64,000 nt of DNA, taken from positions 1-64,000 of the IMG/VR virus record IMGVR_UViG_3300024239_000014. The stretch is one strand, 5' to 3'. The DNA comes from a virus. Each line of letters opens with the position of its first letter. The stretch's first letter is position 1. The notes beneath the pieces are model-generated. The model did no database searches, had not been told where the DNA came from, and saw only the letters and a program-made list of their open reading frames with translations. Both the position numbers and the translations under genes were made by a program. This document shows, one piece after another, positions 15,209-25,261 of this stretch.

Positions 15209-17575
15209 TTAAGCAGCTCGACTGTTCCAGGGGTTGTAGCCTCCTCGACCACCACCCATTCGGTTAATACCACCCATTCGCGAACGAAGCTGGCGTTTCT
15301 GTTTGATCGATTCCACCAAGTTAGTCAAGGTGTTCATCACCAGTTCTTCCTCGGTGTTAATCTGGCTAGTCAATACTTTAATGCGGTTTTCATATCGCAT
15401 CAAGGTAAAGTCGTCCGTGATGGACTTAATTTGACTTGCCATCATTTCCAGTTCTTCGCGCAGTTTCGTTTGTTCGCGCTTCTTCCGAATGTCCTCTTCG
15501 GTCATCGGTTTCGAAGCATCACCAACGAGTGCCATGACCGACAAGGTATCAATGCCATAGAAGTCCAGGTGTTTACCTTCCATGATAAACCAGGCTGCCA
15601 ACAGCCATGACATCACCATGTCGTCGTGTCCGCTGGTTTCATGGTCAATACGCCCCTTCTTCACCACCAGCGATCGAATCTGTTCCGACAGCTGTTTATC
15701 GCGTACCAGGTGCCCTGCCTTCTTCGCAGCATTCTGCAAGATACGAGAGTACAGATGCTCACGACTATTCCCGGTCGTTACGAAACCGAATTCACGGATG
15801 TAGCGATCGTGGAAATAGGTGCTTCTGCGACACAAATCGACCATAATGGCCTTGAAGTCTTCACGGCGATCGTGCTGTTCATCGACAATCTTGTTGTAGA
15901 TGCGCTTGAAGGGGTCTATTCCGCGCTGTGGCAGCATCAGCAGAAGTTTACCTAGGATGGCCGGCGCTGAGCTCTTACGTTCAATCACGAGCGTGGTATT
16001 GCGATACCGCGTCATGAAGTCCGCAAGGAAGTCCGCAAAGGTAATCAAGTTCGTTTCGTTAAACGACCCTGCACCTACCGTTGACATATCTCGTACGTCC
16101 ATCACTAACATCGCGATTTCATCTCGACCAATAGCATCACTGGTATCCATGCCAATGACGAAGTGACCTTGATGCATGGTGTTGTACACCAACGATTCTG
16201 GAATGTACCATCGGAATGCGTAGCAGTCTTTGGTAATTTCTGTGTGCTTTGGTGATTGCTCGCTCTTTTGGATGATTTCCAGCAACTGGATCGACAGCGG
16301 TGAGCCTTGAGAACCACTACTCCAAACGTTGAAGAAGTCGCGGTTGATCTGCTCAGGCGTACCACCGGCGTTGCTGATAGCGTCTTTGAGCCAAGCATCG
16401 CTAAAGCCCAACTGACGGTGCGAGAAGGTACAGTTCACCATGGTACGCTTCGGCGCGTTGTCGTTCTCGCTGAGCTTACGACAACTGTTCCTCACGACCA
16501 AGTGCAAGCGTACTTTACTCGGGATGTCCATAAAGGCTTCAGACCACGGTGCAGCCCGTTGGAACATCTCGTACATAAACCGTCCTGACCGGTCATCCTT
16601 CTTACCAGCCGTTGTGGTGAAGATGTTCCCGTATGGCTGACCAGTACGCTTGGACTCGTTACGGGCAGCGGTACCTGCTGCCAGTGCCGCTGGTAGTGTG
16701 ATGTCAATGTACGTCGTAAACGGACCTTCGTCACACTGCGTGATGGGTACGGTGTTACCACGAGCCACGTTGTTAGCAGCTGTTTCAGAGTTCTGAGCCA
16801 CTGACGTGATGTACTTGTTACCCAGCTTCTTGTAAGTCAGTTCTTGTTGGTTGTTGGCATCGAGCTTATCGGGATAGACCAAGTACTTGGGCAACAGGTC
16901 TCGAATCTTCTTCAACCGCTCGATGTTTGCCGTTCGCAGTTTATCGTCTTTAGTAATCAGCGAAATTGTGGTGTTGTTAAGTCCGATGAACAACAGGTAA
17001 ATCATCAAACAGTCCGTAGACACTGACTTACCAGTCTGACGAGGTTGGATCAACCCAACGTCGACATTGGAGAAGAACAACCAAATGAGCGAGATGTTCC
17101 CACGGTTTGCTCGGAACTTATCGGGAATGTTACCGGCAGACGGTGGGATGCGGACCACTTCACGGAAGTAATACCATGGATTGTATTTACACTCCATGGC
17201 GATCTTGACTTTGGTGTCAAAATCCAAATTCGGATCATGGGGGTCTACATGCTCCAGTTCAGGCTGCATAAGCGCCAACATGAAGTAGTAGTTCTTCACA
17301 CCCATCTTGCGGTATAGTCCAGCGAGTTCCACAAACGAGCGGTTACGCGTCGAGGTGTGAACCATCGCTGTAGGGAAGTACCGCCAGTCATCGGCAAAAC
17401 GAATCATGGGAATAGGATTGACACCAGGTTCTTCGCCTTCGATTGTGTCGTCCAACTCGTCCGTTTCTAATGCTGAGGCTAGTTCTTCCAAATCACGATT
17501 GATGAAGGCGTCAGTTAGGTCACCAGTCTTTTTGGCGGTAACGCCTAACTCAGCTTCTTTGCTTTTCACGAACAT
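15209..17575 (-). CDS. terL: Terminase large subunit (packaging ATPase/nuclease)
   Basis: 788 residues, in the size range of jumbo-phage TerL (phiKZ gp25 type). ATPase domain: adenine/Walker A region QPRQTGKS (177-184), Walker B-like ITQCDEGPF, and a coupling-type TTTAGKKDD. Nuclease domain of RNase H fold: GMDTSDAIGRDE, then VIERKSSAPAILG, then SGHDDMVMSWLLA. It powers DNA translocation into the prohead and cuts the genome. The C-terminal ~80 residues are a charged helix followed by a Gly/Arg/Asn tail. A strong GGGGAGGA precedes ATG 17575. A hairpin (17591-17620) separates it from the upstream gene. Confidence 0.95.
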   Translation of the reverse strand: MFVKSKEAELGVTAKKTGDLTDAFINRDLEELASALETDELDDTIEGEEPGVNPIPMIRFADDWRYFPTAMVHTSTRNRSFVELAGLYRKMGVKNYYFMLALMQPELEHVDPHDPNLDFDTKVKIAMECKYNPWYYFREVVRIPPSAGNIPDKFRANRGNISLIWLFFSNVDVGLIQPRQTGKSVSTDCLMIYLLFIGLNNTTISLITKDDKLRTANIERLKKIRDLLPKYLVYPDKLDANNQQELTYKKLGNKYITSVAQNSETAANNVARGNTVPITQCDEGPFTTYIDITLPAALAAGTAARNESKRTGQPYGNIFTTTAGKKDDRSGRFMYEMFQRAAPWSEAFMDIPSKVRLHLVVRNSCRKLSENDNAPKRTMVNCTFSHRQLGFSDAWLKDAISNAGGTPEQINRDFFNVWSSGSQGSPLSIQLLEIIQKSEQSPKHTEITKDCYAFRWYIPESLVYNTMHQGHFVIGMDTSDAIGRDEIAMLVMDVRDMSTVGAGSFNETNLITFADFLADFMTRYRNTTLVIERKSSAPAILGKLLLMLPQRGIDPFKRIYNKIVDEQHDRREDFKAIMVDLCRRSTYFHDRYIREFGFVTTGNSREHLYSRILQNAAKKAGHLVRDKQLSEQIRSLVVKKGRIDHETSGHDDMVMSWLLAAWFIMEGKHLDFYGIDTLSVMALVGDASKPMTEEDIRKKREQTKLREELEMMASQIKSITDDFTLMRYENRIKVLTSQINTEEELVMNTLTNLVESIKQKRQLRSRMGGINRMGGGRGGYNPWNSRAA

Positions 17576-17590
17576 AGGGATATCCTCCCC

Positions 17591-17620
17591 TACTGGTAGG
17601 TCCGCAAAGACCTACCAGTA
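17591..17620 (-). terminator. 12-bp hairpin between the terminase and the upstream structural gene
   Basis: Perfect stem TACTGGTAGGTC/GACCTACCAGTA with loop CGCAAA. It lies downstream of the 17632-19269 stop and immediately upstream of the terminase ribosome site. Partial termination or RNA processing here could set the low TerL level relative to structural proteins. Confidence 0.7.
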
Positions 17621-17631
17621 GGGACTATCGT

Positions 17632-19269
17632 TTACATGTGGCGTGCAGTCACTGCACTGACCCCCAGATGGAGATCATTCCCACCATCACGCTTGATCCA
17701 GTGCAGATACAGGTTCTGACCGTGTTTTACTTCGGTCGGAATGATCAGTTCAGCACCAAAGGCGTTGAGCGGGTATTCAGTCATCACACCATGAGCGTTA
17801 ACCACAAAGTGCGTCGGACGAGGCGGTCTGACTTCGAAGTCCGAATTGGTAACCGGCAGAGACTGGTAATAGAACCGTTCCAGCCAGGCATCCACGTTCG
17901 CCCAACGGTCGTTCAGACGAGCCTTGTAGGTATAGCCACTGATGTGCTCCATCATGGCGTACACTTCGGCACCGTACGGGGTGTCAGAACCGGTATCGTA
18001 GCTCACGGTCCACAGGGTCTGGGCTGCCGTACCGGCTGCAAACAGCGTCAGGCGCACAGTCTGTACGTGACGATATTTGGCAAACAGCGGGCTGACCTTG
18101 CTCAGATCGAGACTAACAGTGATGTCCTGGGTCTGACCGTACAGGTTAGCTTGGAACGGATTGCTGGTGACAGCAAATTCCACCAAGTCATCCACACGGT
18201 AGTAGGTTTCACGGTTCAGGTTGTACAGGAACCACTCCAGTCGGTATTGACTGAGCGTGTAATCCCAGTATGGGCAACAGAACAGCTTCACCGAATAAGC
18301 TCCGTCCACCGCAGTGGTCTTGGCACGGTAGTTGGCCATCACGACCTTCTCACCAATCCCCACTGCATTAAAGCTTGACTCATTTGGAGCCAGGCTGTAA
18401 CGAAGGTACAGCGGTACGCTGTTACCCAGAATGGTAGAAACGTAGTTCTCCAGACCCAGCAGTTGGATCTTGTCGCCGTCAATCGCTACGTCACGATGAC
18501 CGTCGGTGTAGTTCACCCGAGCCATCATGGTTACGGACGCCAGTGTTACGTTGATCGGGAATTCGATCAACTGAGGATCAACCGCCGATTTGAACGGCGA
18601 TACGATTTCCACGCTGGTGATGTAGCGTTCCGGTGTTTCGATGGCGCGTACGAACGACGTGTTCCACGCCAGCAGCTGTGCCTTGGAAGCAACACCACCA
18701 GCATCATCGTAGAACACCGCGGTGACCAACTCGCCGTCCACAAGACGATCGGTGCAATAACCGGTCTTCGGTGCCTTGATAGCGTAGTTGTTGTGGTCAG
18801 GCATCGCCACCACTTCGAACGGGATGTTATCACTGATGAAGTTGCCGTTCTGGTCGTAGTACTTCGAGATCACCCGACCCTGGGGGCCGATGTCAGACCC
18901 CAGAAACACTTTGCAGTACGACACCGTGCTGCTGTAGGCATGTAGGCGACGATCAAACTGCAAACGGAACGGTACGACACTGCTGTCGATCAGCATGCGC
19001 CAGCTTTCACTGGCGTACCCGGGACCCACACCGCTCAGGATGTCCAGACGGTTTTCAGGTTCTGGTTCGGCGGGTGCTTGCCAAGCCTGCAAGGTCGACA
19101 GACCCGTGGACATATCCACGGCGACCACGCGCAAAATACCTTGTACCCAATCCCACACCTTGTCGTCCACATTCGGAACGTACACGCCCGTACCGGTGGG
19201 TCCGGTATAGATTTCACTTCTGAGCCATTCGCGAAAACCGCGATTGGAGTCGAAAATAGGCTGAATCAT
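17632..19269 (-). CDS. Virion structural protein (phiKZ gp26-like position), 545 aa
   Basis: ATG 19269 has AGGAG six bases upstream. The sequence is beta-rich with many Tyr, Trp and Asn residues, no catalytic motif, and repeated strand-turn patterns. It is third in a minus-strand run 22758-15209 ending with the terminase, the same order as phiKZ gp28-gp25 as I recall it. A neck, connector or tail-associated role is likely. The start is 12 bases after the stop of the 848-residue gene. Confidence 0.75.
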   Translation of the reverse strand: MIQPIFDSNRGFREWLRSEIYTGPTGTGVYVPNVDDKVWDWVQGILRVVAVDMSTGLSTLQAWQAPAEPEPENRLDILSGVGPGYASESWRMLIDSSVVPFRLQFDRRLHAYSSTVSYCKVFLGSDIGPQGRVISKYYDQNGNFISDNIPFEVVAMPDHNNYAIKAPKTGYCTDRLVDGELVTAVFYDDAGGVASKAQLLAWNTSFVRAIETPERYITSVEIVSPFKSAVDPQLIEFPINVTLASVTMMARVNYTDGHRDVAIDGDKIQLLGLENYVSTILGNSVPLYLRYSLAPNESSFNAVGIGEKVVMANYRAKTTAVDGAYSVKLFCCPYWDYTLSQYRLEWFLYNLNRETYYRVDDLVEFAVTSNPFQANLYGQTQDITVSLDLSKVSPLFAKYRHVQTVRLTLFAAGTAAQTLWTVSYDTGSDTPYGAEVYAMMEHISGYTYKARLNDRWANVDAWLERFYYQSLPVTNSDFEVRPPRPTHFVVNAHGVMTEYPLNAFGAELIIPTEVKHGQNLYLHWIKRDGGNDLHLGVSAVTARHM

Positions 19270-19281
19270 TACAGACTCCTG

Positions 19282-21828
19282 TTACTTAACCGTCACGAAC
19301 CGCGTCAGGTCCACTTTGTTTTGCAGGAAGAGACCGATGACCCGTGACAGGTAAGCATATTCCTGCATGGTCACCTCAAGCGTCAGAACCGAGTCGTGAG
19401 GATGAATCGCCACGTACCGTAAATCCAAGCCAGTGTTCAGACATGGATCGTACGTCAGTAGCGGTTGGTAAACATTACATTCAGACATGATCTGGTGATC
19501 ACTTCTAAACGATCCGTCAATGGTTTTTACACCTGTGACGATGTCGTAAAGGATCTTGGCCAGGAACGGGCTGTACAGTGCGTACTTATCCCGAATGAAG
19601 GTAATTTCACCGATGACCGGTTCCGGCAGATACGTAGACAGGTAGGCTTTCACCTTGGTATCGATTACACGAGCTTCTTGGCGCAATACCAGCGTGTTGA
19701 AGTTCGTCACCCCGCGTACCGGCACAAACAGCTCGTTGACCTGGTACGGTGCACCTTCGTACACCGATTCAACAGTCACCCCAGAATCGTCTTCCGAAAA
19801 GCGTAACTGATCGCGATGAAGCATCCGTCCATCGGCGACACACCGAATGACCTTATCATCACGAATGTCAAACTGGTTATTGCGGCTGAGCATGCGATGC
19901 TTTACAAAGCCGAATTCGCCGATCGGTTCACGATTCAGTTCAGCATCACAAAAGCCAGTGCAACGCACCACGATCTTTTGTGTCCAAGGGGTGATATCGC
20001 TGAGATACTGCTTGTTACAGATCACGACTTCCGGGAAGTTCACGACATAATCAAGGCCTTCGATCAATGATCGACCGTTCATCCAAACGGCGATCCGACC
20101 TGGCGGTACTTCCATGATCTGTGCTTCTTGGCCAACTGGTTTCCACCGCAGGCTGAATTTCAACAGATGGTCGCGATACGTCAAGTCGAAACTGTAGGTC
20201 AGGAACTTCTTGTCAGAAATGACCAGATACGTCCAGGCTTCGGTGTTATCGGTGAAGGTAATCAGGTTGTTTTCCAGGACGTAGTCCGTGGTACCGGTGA
20301 CATCTTCCCAAGTCCGCACGCCCGGCAGATAACCGTTCTGGGTGCGGTAAACGCGATAGCTGTAATTCGGGTCTACTGTTACTGGATCAAAACCGATGAT
20401 ACCGTCGAGCTCTAAACCAGCTCGCCCTGAAATCGCTTCGATCATGACACAGCTAGGATACTGCGGAATGTAGGTCACGTTGTTTTCGTGGTACATAACG
20501 CCCAACAGTAACCCATCGCCGTCGTATTCAAACACCGTGGCATTCTGACGCAGCTCCGGAGGGAGAACAACATACCGCCGCTCACCAGAAACAGTCACCC
20601 GTTGTGGTGTGTTCGCCGCCACAACCGTCATCCCATTATAGCCGTAAGCTGTCGCTACTGCATCCAGGGTAACGTTCTCGTACGGCAACCGCATCAAGGT
20701 AGTGTAGTTGGACTGTTCCAGATTAGGCGCTTGCCATTCTTCCACGGTGGCGTTTGTGCCAATCATGGCCCGCACAATCTGAATGTCATTGAGCTTATAC
20801 AGCTCATGTATCCGATTGTTTTCAAACACCAATGGCCGATAGACGCTAGCATCACGGATATGGAACCGGAGATACACGTCTTCCATGTTAACCCAACTTT
20901 CACCATGTGGTTGATACGCCTGAACGTACATCACCGGCACGGAGTAGTCGTTGTGGGTTACCATGCGCACAGCGTCTGGTTGGTTCTTGTGGTAGTACAG
21001 CCCACGTGCATGACCGCGGGTGTTACGCTTGATCAAGAACACGTCCAGATCGTCGTAAAAGTCAATGCGGTCAGCCAGTGCCTTTGGCAAATGGATCAGG
21101 TATTTACCCTTGGCATCCAAGTTGCTGTCGAAGATGTCCAAATCACCGATCTTGATTTCATGGATACGGTCGACGGTTGGATCGAAGACAAACTCAACGA
21201 CATCGCCGATGACCACACTGCCTGAATCAAAATGGTCAACAAACCGACCATTGTGGAACGCATAAGCGTGTCCAGTGGGACTGCCTTTGTAGATCTCGAA
21301 TGTGTGTTGCAGGTTAAGCAACTCGGACATGGTTTTAATCAAACCGCCACGCACTACAATTTTGTTATTTGCAGGACGGACGACGTCAGAATCAAACCAA
21401 GCGTTGGAGTACATCCGCAGATAAAGATCCTGGTCATCGAGGTTATCGATGGTCGGACAAATCCGTACCGCCAGAATCAGGTTACCGTCATCGTTACGAT
21501 GCATCCACGATTCAGACCGAGGAATCTGTAACCCGTTGGTGAGGTACAGATCCATGACCAGGTTTTCGATTTCGCACGCATCGGACATTTTTGTCCAGAT
21601 CTCCGTGATCGTCGGTAGGCCCAATCCCGGTGAGCGGTTCTGACCGATCTGATAGACGTGGTAGCGGGCATCGCGAGACGGCATGTAGATGCGTTCAAAC
21701 TGGTAGTCGATGCTGACATACGCCCCGGTACGAGGCGTCAGGCGAGTCAGTCGTAAAACGTGCTGACGGTCCTGCTGGGGTGCACACCAAACATTTCGGA
21801 GTGCGTGCTCGACCAGGTAATGGTTCAT
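19282..21828 (-). CDS. Large virion structural protein (phiKZ gp27-like position), 848 aa
   Basis: ATG 21828 has GGAGAGG upstream. A large beta-rich protein, dense in Tyr, Asp, Asn and Arg, with repeated motifs of the type VYxPLxFENNRIHELY and VIRxVADGRMLHR. No enzyme motif is seen. Long beta-rich proteins next to sheath/tube genes in jumbo phages are typically tail or neck components; fibre-like function is possible. It shares style and probably fold elements with the 545-residue neighbour. Confidence 0.75.
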   Translation of the reverse strand: MNHYLVEHALRNVWCAPQQDRQHVLRLTRLTPRTGAYVSIDYQFERIYMPSRDARYHVYQIGQNRSPGLGLPTITEIWTKMSDACEIENLVMDLYLTNGLQIPRSESWMHRNDDGNLILAVRICPTIDNLDDQDLYLRMYSNAWFDSDVVRPANNKIVVRGGLIKTMSELLNLQHTFEIYKGSPTGHAYAFHNGRFVDHFDSGSVVIGDVVEFVFDPTVDRIHEIKIGDLDIFDSNLDAKGKYLIHLPKALADRIDFYDDLDVFLIKRNTRGHARGLYYHKNQPDAVRMVTHNDYSVPVMYVQAYQPHGESWVNMEDVYLRFHIRDASVYRPLVFENNRIHELYKLNDIQIVRAMIGTNATVEEWQAPNLEQSNYTTLMRLPYENVTLDAVATAYGYNGMTVVAANTPQRVTVSGERRYVVLPPELRQNATVFEYDGDGLLLGVMYHENNVTYIPQYPSCVMIEAISGRAGLELDGIIGFDPVTVDPNYSYRVYRTQNGYLPGVRTWEDVTGTTDYVLENNLITFTDNTEAWTYLVISDKKFLTYSFDLTYRDHLLKFSLRWKPVGQEAQIMEVPPGRIAVWMNGRSLIEGLDYVVNFPEVVICNKQYLSDITPWTQKIVVRCTGFCDAELNREPIGEFGFVKHRMLSRNNQFDIRDDKVIRCVADGRMLHRDQLRFSEDDSGVTVESVYEGAPYQVNELFVPVRGVTNFNTLVLRQEARVIDTKVKAYLSTYLPEPVIGEITFIRDKYALYSPFLAKILYDIVTGVKTIDGSFRSDHQIMSECNVYQPLLTYDPCLNTGLDLRYVAIHPHDSVLTLEVTMQEYAYLSRVIGLFLQNKVDLTRFVTVK

Positions 21829-21831
21829 GAA

Positions 21832-22758
21832 TCAACCTCTCCAGTGATCAAGGCAACGACGGTAATTGGTGGAGAAGACGGCAAAGTTATCGCCCTTGTT
21901 ATAGGAGCGATGCAAGATATCACCCAGACGGGTCTTCTTCCCACCGCGGTCGTTGATGGCTTCGTAAACGAGAACGGTGAACGTCGGTGGGTGTTCCAAT
22001 GCGACGGCCACCATTTCACGAGCATGTTGACCCATCCAGCTACCTGCCAGAATCTGAATCATGATAGCCGGCGTGAAGTTCTCCAGACGGATGGACCAGT
22101 TGCGTTCTCTGACTGCCTGACAGAATTCGGTCAGATTGCCGATAAACGGCACACCGTCCAACGCTTCCTTAATAAAGGCTGTCCCGATACCGGTAACGCG
22201 TGACAGGTTGGACTCATGCATGGTGCGGTTCATGTCGTCGCCGTTTTCTTTAAACTGGCAGCTATAGAAGTGTGCAGCGATGCAGGCGATTTTGGCCTGT
22301 ACTTCCGGTGCGAGGTTGTACTGGCGTGACACCACTTCAGACACCCAACGTTGATACAGCTGATGAGGAATCGGCGAAATGTTACGGATGTCGGAATAGT
22401 GTCCGTTGTCCCAACACTGTTGCATAACAGCGCGAGCCAGGAGCATCGCGAATTCGTTACGAGAGCGCAGCGATGGCGACGCGTTTCGGTCAGCGCGCTG
22501 TGATACCATCGACCGTGCATCGATGGCGATACGGTCTTCACCGTCTACGGTTTTAAAGTGGATCGGATGGGCGAAAGGCTTGATAATCACACTCTGAAAA
22601 CGAAGCGGAGTGACTACGATAATGTTCGTGTTGACCTGTTCAGTCAACACAGGTTCAACGCCGATTTCATTGACCACCAGCGCCTTAGCCAAAGCCTGCT
22701 GGATTTCAACCAGGTTGTATCCGCGGCAGGCGGTGGTGCTGTAGGGAGAAATAATCAT
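21832..22758 (-). CDS. Virion structural protein (phiKZ gp28-like position), 308 aa
   Basis: ATG 22758 follows AGAGGT. Alpha/beta protein without recognised catalytic residues; includes MLLARAVMQQCWDNGHYSD and EVQAKIACIAAHFYSCQF. Its stop lies 3 bases from the start of the next gene, showing tight coupling. It is the first gene of the leftward structural operon, facing the rightward sheath gene across a 430-base noncoding region. Possible neck or tail-completion protein. Confidence 0.72.
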   Translation of the reverse strand: MIISPYSTTACRGYNLVEIQQALAKALVVNEIGVEPVLTEQVNTNIIVVTPLRFQSVIIKPFAHPIHFKTVDGEDRIAIDARSMVSQRADRNASPSLRSRNEFAMLLARAVMQQCWDNGHYSDIRNISPIPHQLYQRWVSEVVSRQYNLAPEVQAKIACIAAHFYSCQFKENGDDMNRTMHESNLSRVTGIGTAFIKEALDGVPFIGNLTEFCQAVRERNWSIRLENFTPAIMIQILAGSWMGQHAREMVAVALEHPPTFTVLVYEAINDRGGKKTRLGDILHRSYNKGDNFAVFSTNYRRCLDHWRG

Positions 22759-23188
22759 GTGGACCTCTGGTTTACGTTAACTTTTAGGGAATACCGTAAT
22801 AGGCCAAAACATTTTAATGTTTATGACGTGCGGTTGTTCCCGCTGTCGCATGCCTATACGATTTGAGTCTCCATCGGCATCGATGGCGATTTCTCGACTA
22901 TACCCCGATTTTCGTAAGAAGTCGCGGCACTAAAGCCTGGTCGATTAGCTCTACTACGATAGCGCTATCGTGGTAGGTATCCAACGTGCAACGATAGGTG
23001 GTGGCTGAGTAGGCTACTTATAGTTGGTGGTGTAAATCTGTCCTGGGGTAGCAGGGTTGCTTTTCATCACGTTAAACCGTTGAATACAGTCGGCGTAACT
23101 CAGACCTTCTCTGGTAGGTTACCAGACAAAAGACGTCTTTTGTAAACCCTCAGTTGCAGGAATATACCCCCTGCTCAAGGAGTCGTTA
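22759..23188. promoter_or_regulatory. Divergent noncoding region between structural operon and sheath gene
   Basis: 430 bases with no credible gene. It holds several inverted repeats: CTACTACGATAGC/GCTATCGTGGTAG around 22950-22975, TCTGGTA-GGT-TACCAGA near 23112-23128, and ACAAAAGA-CG-TCTTTTGT near 23126-23145. A TATG occurs at 22819 and a TATATTCC on the minus strand near 23162. It must contain the promoters for both structural operons, and the rightward RNA would carry a long structured leader before the sheath. No exact promoter can be assigned by eye. Confidence 0.5.
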
Positions 23189-25261
23189 ATGACCGCGATT
23201 CAGAACGCGGCACCGCAGTATGTGCTTGATGGTATCAAGGACAACAGTGGTCGTCGTGCCGATCCGGAGCGCGAAGCGCTTCCTATTCACCTGCCCCTCG
23301 TGTTCTTCTACGCCGAACGTGGTCCGTCGGCCGCCCAGATCCTGACTGGCGGTGACGCCCGTCGTCTCTACGGTGCCAAGACCTTTGACTATCGTGGTGC
23401 TTACGCCAACCATGCAACTGCCCTGTTGCAGGAAGCCCTTTATCCGGGCAGCGGTGCGGTCATGCACCAGCGCGTGATCCCCGCTGATGCCCGCAAAGCT
23501 CGTCTGGCCGTCTACCTGGACCTGCTCGAAACCGCAATCCCGGTCTATGAGCGCAACAGCGACGGTTCGTTCCGTCTGGATACCAACGGCGACCGCATCA
23601 GTACCGGTAGTACTGTGCCGGGCTATAAAGGCAAGTGGGTGGTGGAAGCCATTCCGCCTACTGGTATTGGCGCACGTGCCATCGGTGCTGCTGTGCAGCT
23701 GCCGGGTACCCAGAATGACGGCGAATACGGCCAGTCGGTGAAATACCCGATCTTTGACGCCGAAGTGTCGTTCGAAGGCAAATACGGCGACAACGTTGGT
23801 TTCCGCCTGTATGCTCCGACCACTCGTTCTGCACTGCCGGTTAACCCGTCGCTGGTGACCGACCTGAACGCCTACGTCTTCCGTCTCCAGTTCCTGGAGC
23901 GTCCGACTGCTCAGTCGACTCCGAACATCATTCGCACCCGCGAAGATGAAGTGGCCGTTGACTTCTGTCTGAAGCCGGACTCGTTCCACGACAAGACCAA
24001 GCGTGAATACGGTATGGCCGAAGCGGTACTGCCGGCTTACAGCGACAAGACCATCGGGGTTGCTCCGACCTTCTCGCCGTTTGGCACTTTCCACGCCTAC
24101 CAGAACAACATCGACACCGTACTGAGTCTGATCTACGAAGGCGAAGAGAGCTACATGGGCCTCGGCGCCGGCATTGACGGTACCTACCTGATCGACCCGT
24201 TCACTGGAACTACGGTTGATGGCGTACCGTACCACACCTACGAGGTGGTTGGTGTGCTGGATGGCGGTGCTGCGTTCAACGACAGCGCTGTGTACTATGC
24301 CAAAGACGGTACTGACGGCACGATGTCCGATACGGCCTTCGACCTGCTCGTTCGCAACGAGCTCGAGAAGTACGGCGAACTGGAAAACCGTTACCTGGAC
24401 GAACTGCGCTTCCCGCACTCCTTCGTCTACGACAGTGGCTTCTCTGTGGAAACCAAAGAAGCGCTCCTGTCGCTGCTGTCCCGTCGCAAGGACATCATCC
24501 CGATCGTTTCGACTCAGGATGTGTCTCAGCCTCAGAACAGCCAGACTGTGGAATCGTCGATGGGTGTGGCGCTGGCCACTGCTGCGCGTTTCCATCCGGA
24601 ATCCGTCCTGCACGGTACCGGCGTCTGTCGTGCGGCCATCATCGGCCAGTCGGGTTACCTGATCAATTCGACCTACAAGAAGCTCGTACCGATGACTTTC
24701 GAAGTCGCGTACAAGCTGGCTCGTTGGGCCGGTGCCAGCAACGGTATCCTCAACGAACGTTGGGCGCCGGATGTCAGCCCGAACAACAAGCTCGAACTGC
24801 TCACTCGCGTCAACTGTACCTACAAGACCGCCGCCGTCCGTAACAAGGACTGGGTCAACGGCGTGGTGTGGGCGCAGTCCTACGACACCATGTCAGACTT
24901 CATTCCGGCGATTCAGACTGTCTATGGCGATGACACTTCGGTGCTCAACAGCCTGCTGGTGGTCATCATCGCATCGGAACTCCAGAAGGTCTGTATGCGT
25001 GTCTGGCGTGACCTGGTCGGTCGTACCGATCTGACCAAGGATCAGTTCAAGAAGAAATCCGACCAGCTGATCACCCAGTATGGTTCGGAAACGCGTTTCG
25101 GTAACCGTGTCCGTATCGTTCCCGATACCCACTTTACCGTACGTGACGAGCAGCTGGGCTACAAGGTCTCGGCTAACATCAATCTGTACGCCAACAACAT
25201 GATCTCCGTCGGGAGCTTCACCATTGTGGCGGACCGTATGGAGGCCTTGAACAATGGCTAA
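23189..25261 (+). CDS. Contractile tail sheath protein
   Basis: 690 residues, matching phiKZ gp29-type sheaths. Typical features: N-terminal PIHLPLVFFYAERGP, a variable middle, then the conserved C-terminal fold with KDIIPIVSTQDVS, STYKKLVPMTFEVA and a final NINLYANNMISVGSFTIVADRM. AAGGAG precedes ATG 23189. It overlaps the tube gene by 8 bases, the usual sheath-tube coupling. Codons end strongly in C or G compared with accessory genes, as expected for a very abundant protein. The sheath contracts to drive the tube through the envelope. Confidence 0.93.
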   Translation: MTAIQNAAPQYVLDGIKDNSGRRADPEREALPIHLPLVFFYAERGPSAAQILTGGDARRLYGAKTFDYRGAYANHATALLQEALYPGSGAVMHQRVIPADARKARLAVYLDLLETAIPVYERNSDGSFRLDTNGDRISTGSTVPGYKGKWVVEAIPPTGIGARAIGAAVQLPGTQNDGEYGQSVKYPIFDAEVSFEGKYGDNVGFRLYAPTTRSALPVNPSLVTDLNAYVFRLQFLERPTAQSTPNIIRTREDEVAVDFCLKPDSFHDKTKREYGMAEAVLPAYSDKTIGVAPTFSPFGTFHAYQNNIDTVLSLIYEGEESYMGLGAGIDGTYLIDPFTGTTVDGVPYHTYEVVGVLDGGAAFNDSAVYYAKDGTDGTMSDTAFDLLVRNELEKYGELENRYLDELRFPHSFVYDSGFSVETKEALLSLLSRRKDIIPIVSTQDVSQPQNSQTVESSMGVALATAARFHPESVLHGTGVCRAAIIGQSGYLINSTYKKLVPMTFEVAYKLARWAGASNGILNERWAPDVSPNNKLELLTRVNCTYKTAAVRNKDWVNGVVWAQSYDTMSDFIPAIQTVYGDDTSVLNSLLVVIIASELQKVCMRVWRDLVGRTDLTKDQFKKKSDQLITQYGSETRFGNRVRIVPDTHFTVRDEQLGYKVSANINLYANNMISVGSFTIVADRMEALNNG

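Noticed and set aside
23186-24613. Open frame of 475 codons on the minus strand opposite the sheath gene
   Set aside because: It is fully antisense to the clearly identified sheath protein; its translation is His/Arg/Gln/Val-rich with no native pattern, caused by strong C/G-ending codon bias of the sheath.
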